DNA from: Membranipora membranacea
Lineage: Eukaryota > Bryozoa > Gymnolaemata > Cheilostomatida > Membraniporidae
Assembly: GCA_914767715.1 (NCBI GenBank)
Contig: OU612075.1
Span: 9,550,001 to 9,610,000, forward strand
Length of the DNA: 60,000 nt
Direction: 5' to 3'
The notes under the pieces: generated by a model
What the model saw: the letters and a program-made list of their open reading frames with translations, nothing else
Databases searched by the model: none
Told to the model about the DNA's origin: nothing
Part shown: one piece after another, positions 1 through 10,100 of the stretch
Position numbering within the stretch: position 1 is the stretch's first letter
How the letters are laid out: each line of letters begins with the position of its first letter
Position numbers and translations under genes: made by a program

Positions 1-1001
1 TAATTGAATTTATGGCTAGCTAACATTTACTCGGCCGCATAAGTTCCCATAGCTAGCTAAAATTTGGGCTAGCTAACAATAAGTGATACCCAAAACTAGT
101 TAAACTAATCTGTAGCTAAAAAATTCTCCTCTTGGGTATTGAGATCGATCCCTTACAATACATATTTAAACTGGTGCAATAATGACAAGATGGTTAAACT
201 TCTGATACACTCCAATGTTCGAGAATTTAATATGGCTACCAACTGAAACTTGCTATCAGGTAGTGTTTTGGTCAAGGCGATAAATCTGGAATCACATTCC
301 TCAAATGACCCCTAGAAAGTCTGAACGACCTAATCCTGCACAGGTGAAAACTACTTAGAGCAGATTTTCACTACTTGATGCTAATCCCCCTTTTGACAAT
401 GTCTCTGTCATTCTAGTCTGAAGTTTAAATTTTCAATAGCTGTCTGGTCATCGAGATTTTAATCTGTTGAGCTCACACTTGGCTTTGCCTATTGAACTGA
501 GTGGTCTTTGGTGGCAGGACTGATGCTGATAGGGGTTGGTATGCTGTGTCCCTGAATTGGATGAAATGTAAAAGCTACTAATTCCATTTGCACATTGAAG
601 CATTGCATAATCAATGTGAGCCTAATACAATAATAATGAAAAAAAAAGAAGAAATTGGTTATGGATCAAATTCATGAAGTTGAACTCATAGCAATGCCAT
701 GGATGAAGAACAACAGAAAACACCAGCAAAATTCATTTTAACTTATGAGACATTCTCTACATTGTAAAATTGACAAAATTGTCATCAACAATTCCTAGCC
801 AAGTTGATTTGCCAAACGATCTAGTTTGGTATATTTTTGTCACATTTCTAGCTGCAACGAAATGAAATGAGTGTGAAGGGTTGAGGTTTTTTCTCTTCAA
901 TCCTTGTTTGCTTGCTGATATATCTGATGCATGTAGTTTACGTCTCCACCATTGACTATTTCTTTCTCCTTTCTAAACTTGATTTTTCTTTCTGCTTACA
1001 G
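1..1001. other. 5' intron or flank of the RYK-like gene
   Basis: No convincing coding exon was found here. The first visible exon of the receptor begins after an acceptor at 1000-1001 in an incoming phase-1 frame, so an upstream exon with the signal peptide and the first part of the WIF domain must exist. I tried donor-like sites near 262 and 340, but the upstream frames contain stops. Positions 1-130 hold copies of a CTAGCTAA-type dispersed repeat that recurs across the window. Confidence 0.5.
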
Positions 1002-1132
1002 GCGTGCAGACAGAAGTAATGTACCTGTACAGAGTATTCAAACAGCAGCATGCTATACAAGCCCAGCTTGTACTCAACGCTACACACAATAAACATATCC
1101 TAAACTGGCAGAATACTTCTCCTGATAAACAG
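1002..1132 (+). CDS. RYK: RYK exon: WIF domain, part 1
   Basis: Acceptor CTTACAG, donor CAG|GTTTTT; phase 1 in, phase 0 out. It encodes VQTEVMYLYRVFKQQHAIQ and onward to ILNWQNTSPDKQ, which aligns with the WIF segment around the conserved Tyr-rich strand and the TW/NW position. It contains one N-glycosylation sequon (NAT). Confidence 0.85.
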
Positions 1133-4100
1133 GTTTTTATGGAACTATAATACAACATAATATATAATTAGTGTATGATATGATATCATGATATCATATC
1201 ATATATGGTTTATGATATCATATGTGGTACATCATATCATATGTGGTATATGTTATCATATGTGGCATATGATATCATATGTGGTATATGATATCATATA
1301 TGGTATATTATATCATATATGGTATATGATATCAATTTAGTTTTCTAGTGTGCAATTCGGTTGAGACACCAGTTACAAGTTTTGCATGCTTAAGAGTTTT
1401 GTTGCTTGACAAGAGAACACTAATCACAGGATAGGAGGGTAGTGTTGGCAACGATAATGATGTTCAGGGCATAGTATAGGGTTTTTTAAAAGTTTGAAAA
1501 AATTTAGCTCAGACATTCATTTTTCAATGACATAAGATGCCATTGACCGCAATCCATGTTTCTCTGATGGCAGTATTTTTTCAAGACCAATATTGAATCC
1601 ATGATTAAACCTTGTACTTCTTGATACTCCTGAACCTAAGACTCAGTTATTTACTTCGCCTATAGCCATTTTGTTGGCTCTGATAGACTGTTGGTTGGTC
1701 TCCCTCTCTCCCTGTCAACAGCCACTGAAAGGCAACAACTTGACTACCTGACCTGTTGCTAGACTTACCTGTATATCTGTATTGCTGACACATCATTCAT
1801 TTGCTTATTGGAATGATCCCTCTAAGGTGTACAATTTTATGACTGACCCTGTCATACCTTGATTCATCATTCTTTGTAGATTGGATATAGTATAGAGTTT
1901 TTACCTGACTATCCAGATGGGCTTGTTCTGCCCATAAAGCTCAATATCAGCTCTTCTGGAGTTATCCCCACTCAACTTTCAGGTACGTGAAAATATTTAG
2001 ATGGTGAAAGACCCGATATGCAGCCCAAAAAAAGCTTAGCCTGGTGACTGTAGAGTATGTTGTGAAATTTGATGAGGAAAAGTAAATTATTAACCCCTTT
2101 AATGTTTGACTTTAGCAAACCAAATTATTATTATCCATATATGAACCATTAGTCCATTACTAAATACAAATTACTAAACAAGCCAAATTTCAATTATAAG
2201 TCTCATCAGAATGTTTACACCTAGCTGCGTTTGATCTCTATTGCTGTGTAGTAGTAGGTTATTTCCATCTGTTGGTAAATTAATGTCCGATTACCTAAAA
2301 TGAGTTGTCCTGATCCAGATTTAATTTCGGTGGGTGTAATCCAGTATTTGTTTGTGCGGCCATTACCGAAAAAACCAGCTTGCCCTATACATACCGTATA
2401 CAGATTGAATTTTAGCCTACCACAGTACAGTAATCGAATAAGATTGAAAAATTGAGAGTCAGGCAATAATCCGCCACCTGAAAAGGACATGGCAGTGAAA
2501 GGTGAACATAGGTGAACATAGGTCAGTATTACTCACTCCCTCATACTGGTTTGTTACTTACAGCCATGGCGATGACCTTTAACTGTACAGGGACACGGAT
2601 AGCAGTACAGATCAGGGTGAGATTTAACATCACTGGATGGCCCGGTGATGGTGCTACTAGCGTGGTGCTCAGCAGAAAGAAAATCTGCGTCTCAGGTAGG
2701 TTAAGATCTAGTCAGTCAGCTGTGTGCTTTATTTCTTTATCAGAGAAAATAGGAGAAATATACACCCGAGGGTGCTGGGGTGGAAACAATGAACTTTGAA
2801 GGCTCTACTGCATTAGAATTTATGTATACTCAAGAGGAGTAGAGTATCCACAAAAGGAAAGCTTCGTCTTTTCGCACATCCTTGAAATTATAAAATTTTT
2901 GACTTGCGGACCATTTACTCTGTATAAGCTCCCATCTGAAATTTTGTGGTAGCGAATTTAATTTCACTCAATAGATACAGTTTAGCCACAGGTTTTGTTT
3001 TTTTTTGGTTTTGAGACTCCAAAAAAACCCAAACTTGTGGCCGTGTGACAAGGCTAGTTAAAGTTCACTTCAATAGGTTGTGGGTGTTGTTGGAGTGTTG
3101 GGTTGTTAAGACTAAGTCATAAGACATACGAGTATGGATTCTTGCGTTGGATCAGTAAATTCACACTCTGCACTTGTAATTTAGAATGTTATATCATTGT
3201 GAAATGAGATATTCTGGCTGAGAAAAATAATTAACCCAAGTTGCTGTCTTAGAAACAGAAAATTACTTGATTGGCCTTATCTGTTGCTATTCATGCTGTC
3301 ACCTCTGAAAAAAAGTATGTCACATGCAACATAATACCAACATAATACACCTTATTTTCTCAAGTGAGAATTGATTTTAGCTATCAAAGCACAGGCTAAT
3401 TAGATAGTTGATTGATTTTTTTCTCGGCACCAAACATGCTCATACCAATATAGCTGCGGTACCTGGTATGCAATAGCATGTTTATGCAAAGGGTGGGTAT
3501 GGTAGAGTCCGTATTTAGATATTGTGAGTGGGAGCTGGGGCTAAGTTTAGTTGTCATGAGATGACCAGTGCTAGCAGGTGTAATATTCTTGAGTGAGCTA
3601 ATGACAGACTCATATCATATCACAGACTAAGAATGATTCGATTGACTCTAAGCCTAATAAGCTTTCTTTAGCTGTATGGGCTTGATTGTAGTAGTTACTG
3701 CAACCTAGCTCCATTTTGAGGGTGGCTGCGTGTCGCACCCCAACTTGTTAGTGCGGAGCCTAGGCTATAAGTAATGAAATTTTCACCATGTGAGGGTCAA
3801 TAAAAGCCGATTACTTTTCTCATGGTATTATATTATTGTGAGCACGCTGGCAGGGGCGTATATTCTAAAAATTTTCACTCACTGACTTTTTAGAGATGAG
3901 CATAATGATCGGGCGCTGCCCGATCCACACGGCGTAGGCGTGGCGGGGAGGGTGTGGGAGGGGCGCTTAAGCGCCCTCCCACCACGGAAATTTTTGCATA
4001 TCGGTAGCAAAATAGTGCAAGCAGAGAGGTATTTCAATAGCTCACTGAGGTATTTCAATAGCTCACTGAGGTATTTCAATAGCTCACTGAGGTATTTCAA

Positions 4101-7100
4101 TAGCTCACTGAGCTGTTGGGTACTTTCAGAAAACAACTCAATAGCAGTAGAAGATTACAGGAAAAATTTTGAAAAAAAACTGCCCTAAATGGGATTCGAA
4201 CCCACAACAATCTGATATACAGTGATTATAAAGCAGACGCTCTACACACTGAGCTATTCAGTCACTCACGGTAATCCGTGGGCCGTGAGTGCTAATATAC
4301 GCCACTGCACGCTGGTACCAAACAATCAACTGTGAGAAAATAAGATCAGCCTGAAGTGATGAAATCAAAGTGAGATGGCCCTTGATTGCTAATGTCAAAA
4401 CATTGGTCTGGTGTATGCACGGGTGTTACCTAGCTGGGAAAATTAGCACCTGGTATAGATTGAGTTGCTCTGCAATTGCTTGAAAACAGAGGGCGCTCTA
4501 ATTTTAACGACTCAGCTTTTCTCCTTATCAAAATTTACTGCAATCTCCCTCCAAAGGAGAAAGGTAAAATGAAATTTGTTGTTCAATCATAACCATCAGT
4601 GTGTTCAAGCATATGTTTTAAATACCTCATTGACGTAGGGAATTATGAAAATCACCGATGTTCTTACAAATCAAGTAAATTTCAGCCCCAAAACCAGCCC
4701 CAAAACCAAGCCCCAAAACTTCATTTTGTCAAAAAATTGGTAATGGAACTAAATTTTTACTTTTCGGATTGAATTATGTTACGATGTTCATTAATTAAAT
4801 GTTATGTATTATATATAATATTATATGTAGGTGGGTCAGCAGTGAGTAATGGTGATATAAGAGAGTCGAGCACTGGCAGCGCTACTTCTTATAAAGTACA
4901 GAAGGATGTGAACCCTGTAGTACCTGGTGAGTATCTCAGATAAGCTCTTAGTATAGTGCTAGCTAAAATTAAGTCATCCCCAAACTCGCTGAACCTAACT
5001 CTAGCTAATATTTCTAAGTTTTATCAAAAAAATTAGTGTGGCCTAGGTTCACAGTGTCAACCGAGTTATGGCATGTTATGTTTATCTTTTCTTTTACTCG
5101 TGTTCCTGGCGTAAGACAAGTGCACCGAACTGGATTTGCAACTCTACAAGATTGGGTCAAAATTTTGTGATTGCATTTTACCCCAATCTTGAAGAGTTGC
5201 AAATCCATTTTGGTGTATCACAAAATAAGGCCAGGCCAGCAGAATTTTGCACATGGGATAACAAATAATACTATAGTGCATTGTGAAACTTGAGATAAAA
5301 GGCACTGTCATATCCAATCATGATGTAAAGTCTGTCAAAATTAGGCTGATAATACTGGAGGGTTGTCAAAATAATGCTAATAAATAGAGCCATTTTTATC
5401 TGAAAAATGTGTCATTACTGAGATAAGGTTTTTCTTATCAGTTGAAATGACATTTCATTTTCAAAACATACAACCTTGGATATTTCTGTTGATCTTTATT
5501 GTGAAATGGATAGGGTTCCTTGGCACATCTGACCTTTTCACATGCACTGCTGCTGCTGCACTGCACATCTGGGATAGTGGTTTTATTTAGTGCAAACTTT
5601 CTTGGTACAATTGCGCTGCCAGTAATTCAATCTAATGTTGTCATCCCTGAATATCCAAATTTGATAGAACTGATCTATAAACATTTCACATTGTCTCAAA
5701 ATAGTTTAACTCTTCAGAAACTACCTGGATTTCTATGTAAATTACTCTCACCTAGTTTAAGTGCTCAAACTCTGGCCGAATTGCTGGTATTGGCATTCCA
5801 GTATCACTCACTACCCAATCAGGGTGTTCAATGCACTCAGTTGCCTGGTAGATGATAATACAATCCCACTTCCAGCAAATCGATCAGAGTTATGGGCACC
5901 TAAACTACTCCTCACCAAGATTGCAGAATGTGTAATACAAGAAATAACCACGTCCTGTTCAAAGTGACATCATAATGCAGAGGGTGGGAGTTGCATTCCC
6001 TTATGGGAGGCACTCTTTCCACCATCAAGAATTCATGCCAAGTAAAGCATTGAAATTTTTTAGTATGCAAATCTGACATAACATAATCATCATTAACTGC
6101 CTGACTGTAACATGCATTGGTCTTTGAATGGTCTTTAAATGTCCTTTCCCATCATTAGCTATGTCTGCTGTTTTTTAGTGCCAACTACAATCTCCTCACA
6201 TGCTGCTGGAAATCAGCACTCGCTGCCAAAGCCAACATCTACTGAGATATTCTATGTGGCTGTCGGTATAGCCTCAGGAGTTATCATACTTGTCGCTGTG
6301 ATCATCTTTACTCTTTATATGCGAACAAGAAGACAAACTCTCATCGGCAGTGACCATAGACCGAGGTGGGTGGAATATTGATCAATCAGCGAATTGGAGG
6401 GGGTGCTGTCAGGCAGGGGGCAAGAGTCTGCGGGGCTCAGACTACATTGGCGAGTGAAATAGATTTAAATGTTTCATCAGATCCCAGATGCAGTGCGATT
6501 AGACCCCCACTCACTCCTTAATAACATACTGAGCATTTGGGGTTTCAGTATGTAAACTTTAGTACATCCATTCAAATAGAATTCACTGGAAGCCAAGAAT
6601 CACTGGGAGCCTAGTTTATGTACTCAAAATCTGCCCAGGCTGCTGGTAGTGACATTTCTGTACCAACCACACTCCAATCAGCTCAGTGTGGGTGGGCTGT
6701 CTATAATAATGGCATGCAATTGAAATGTACGCTGTGAGTAATCGTTACACATAGCTGCCCATCTTACACTTATCTCGCGCCACCATATACCCTGGAACGT
6801 GGCGGCGGTGGTCAGCAGACTGACACACTGCTGGTAGTCACATGCATTTAGGACTAATCAGAGACTATTGATATCTGTTGTCTCTGGTCTTATCACAAAT
6901 ATGTTTCTTATGGATTCTCCCACTACTATATTTAACTGCTGGTAGGCTTTGCATAAGTGTCAGTGACACAATTCTACAAAGCCAGTGTATGCCGTTTCTG
7001 ATGGGTGCCAAATATTGCCTGTATTCTGACTGATTGACTCTATCACTATCTCAGTCCCGCTCATAAGAGAAGAAAATGCCATTTCCTGATTGGTATGTTC

Positions 7101-10100
7101 CTGCGGACTTTTAGCTAAGTCTACTTTCATCAAGATGCAGTTGTATATGTTCAAAGGTTGATGCCTTGAAACTATTTTTCCAAGTAAGAGGGTTTTTGCT
7201 TTTATTCAGTCTAGCTTCCTAGTTTCAGTGTCAGTGACATATATGCCTGGATTTTAATTATTTTACAGCGTGATTGGAAGCTCAAATCATGGCTCCAGTT
7301 TCATGAGGTTAGATGGAAATAAAGCCTCTAGTTCTGTCAGCTTGCCTAGCACTAGGAGAGCGGGTACACCATCATCTTACAGTCAGATACCCTCAGTACA
7401 AGACATTGAAGTTACATTAGAATCTGTGGCTATCAACAGGAAGAGCGTTACTATTGGAGAAGTTATACTTGAAGGTAGGTAGTGATATCTGATCATATGA
7501 GTATTGATTAAGTTGGCTGCTTGCACAGAGACCGTCTATCACCTGTTATGTTTTTTTGTCGCAATTATTATCTGATTCAAGACAGGAGTGTTTTTTCTTT
7601 GAATTCTCAGAATGTAGTTTAGGACTGATCCAACCCTGCCCGGGTTGCTGGGAATTGCATCCCATTATCAACCAATAAGTTGCCCTGTTGGTCAATAATT
7701 GAATGCCACCAACAGCAACCCTACACATAACATAGTTAGAGCACTTCAACTACTCAGAAGGCTGTCATTACGCCTCTCCCCCCCCCCCCCCCATTATTTA
7801 TGCATCAGCTCATAATAGTGTCAATTCACCGGACCACTCAGTGAATCTGAACATAACAAATGATGTTCAAATCAAGCAAATATGACACAATCGTTTTTGC
7901 TGTTGACAGGTGCTTTTGGAAAGTTGTGTCATGGTGTTGTATATGTTCAGGATGAGACAGAAAAGTGCTATGAACAAAAAGTGCTTATCAAGACACTTAC
8001 AGGTGAAGAATAATCAATCATATGTAGGAGTTGTCCTACAGTAACCAACGAGCAGACAAATCTGAATTATGATGTCAATTTTTTACATGCCTGCCCACCC
8101 TCCCTGATGCCTGTTAGTAGGAAGGTTTTGACGCCTTGCCAGCCTCCCACCTGCCCCAGGAGTTTGTCCCAAACTCCTTGGGTTCATTTAAATTGCTTGT
8201 TATATGTGCCAAATGAGGCCTTCAGTGTTAACAGGACTGTGGGCATTTGTTTTGGAACTCTTAGTTAGTTTCATGTTGATTTCAATTGACAACTATGGTA
8301 ATGAGCAGGGATGTGTACTCAATTGTGTTTTATGGCAAGTTAAAGATATGGTATAAAGGAATCTGCTTTAAAACAAAACAAGGCACCTTGGCCCAAGATT
8401 TCGTCTTAACAGTTATTACACTATTTAAGAAACTCATCATCCATTTTCTCCTGCCGAGTGGTATACAATATGTAAATTATCCTTCAGATTATACGTGCTG
8501 AATGGTATTTGGATTTATTTTCTCTAAGCTTCTATCTGGTTATTTTGCATTAGCTATGAATCACCTTAGCGTTTAGAATATATGAACTTCAAAGCCGTAT
8601 TTCACCATGATATGCACCAAATATTTATGTTATTGATTTTTTTCGTTTTATTTTTTCAACACAATGTCAATAGATTTGAATCTCTACATATCCTCCTCCC
8701 ATGACAAGCCATCACTACTGAGTTCAAGAAATTGGAGACAGAAGAGAAATAGAAAAACAAAAATAAATTTGGGTTTAGTTTCAACATTTCAGGATTGGTA
8801 ATTCCCCAGCCTTAGTGAGTTTGATCTGATTTGCTACTTTTCTGGAGGTGCTCCTCTTAATGAAGCTAGCGACTTACTATCCAGAAGGGAGCAACCCAGA
8901 ATTCTGGCAAATTGGATCAAACTAAATATAAACCATAGTTGTGTCCCTTTTGTCTCGAAGATTACAAAAATTCAGGCGCTGTGAGTCCTAGTACCATCTT
9001 GACAATCAGTACTAAAATATTTTTTAGATGAAGCAACAGAAGACCAAAATCACAGTATGCTCGTAGAAGGCTCAATGTTGAAAGGATTAAATCATCAATA
9101 TATTAACCCTCTGATCGCTGCTTGTATGGACAAACCTACATATCTCATATATCCATACTGTGATCGAGGGAACCTCAAAACATTACTATTAGAATCTAAC
9201 AGAATCTCACAACAACAGTCGGTTAGTTTCTGTCATAAACCCTGATAATATAATATATTATTGAAATTTATATATTACATAGTTTTTGTTGTAAACACAG
9301 ATAATACTATATAATATTATTACTTGTGGGAAATAAATATAAGTTAGGGTTTGGGGGTGACTAAGTATTTGCTAGCACCAAGTTAGGGTAGCTATAGTAG
9401 GAGTTTATATAAAGTCATGTTATTTAGCAATTATTTTCACTTTTTTGAGCCTGTGTAAGGGGCGAATTGTATCTCTTGTTATGACAAGAAGTAAAAACTC
9501 TGCTGAGGTATAAGCTGTTTTATTGTCTGGACATAAAAAGGGCCATTTCTTAGTCAAGGAGAAGACAATTTGGTAAACATTAAATAACTCTGAAATGAAA
9601 CAGATGGTTGATGTGTAGTTAAGAGGCCTTCACTTAACTTTTAAGGGAATCAGCTCTGATCTCAACATAAAATAGTGTATATGTATAATATATACCCCAT
9701 TCATCTTGTGATACTCTTTGTACAACAGCTCCAGAATAGAAGATTTGATTTTCACTATTAATAATAATAAATATATTGATTTATATACTTTTATAGTGTC
9801 TTAACACCAAGCAGCTGGTCCTGATGGCTCTCCAAGTAGCTAAAGGACTTCACTATCTACACAGGAAACACAATATCAAACACAGAGACGTAGCAGCTCG
9901 CAATTGTTTGTAAGTACCGTCATAATTAGTTGGCTTGCTTGCAGTCGACAGAATTAAATTCTTCTCAAAGAATCGAAATATTAGCATCCAATTAAAACCC
10001 CCAACACAGGGGCTGATCTGACAATGATCTTATTGGCTGTCCCTACTAGCATGCAGAATGAAGCCTGGGAAATTGTCTTGTTAATAAAATTTTTGCAAGT

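Larger units (their letters stand above)
3851..4307. mobile_element. hAT-type MITE with 8-bp target duplication
   Basis: Terminal inverted repeats CAGGGGCGTATATT (left) and CAGTGGCGTATATT (right, read inverted) are flanked by a perfect 8-bp duplication CACGCTGG at 3843-3850 and 4308-4315, as expected for the hAT superfamily. The 457-bp element has no transposase ORF. It carries a GC-rich palindrome (GGGCGCTTAAGCGCCC), four 21-bp tandem repeats and a tRNA-like module. It lies in a RYK intron. Confidence 0.88.

Noticed and set aside
4027-4110. CRISPR-like direct repeats
   Set aside because: The four 21-bp units are directly adjacent with no spacers and lie inside a eukaryotic MITE; this is a tandem repeat.
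4182-4263. Functional tRNA-Ile(UAU) gene with intron
   Set aside because: A and B boxes are good and the loop contains TTTATAA, but the acceptor stem has mismatches and the anticodon stem has only four pairs; kept as tRNA-like only.
5520-5855. 111-codon open frame on + in a RYK intron
   Set aside because: No ATG at its start; it overlaps degenerate repeat sequence, lies between two well-phased RYK exons and has no family features.
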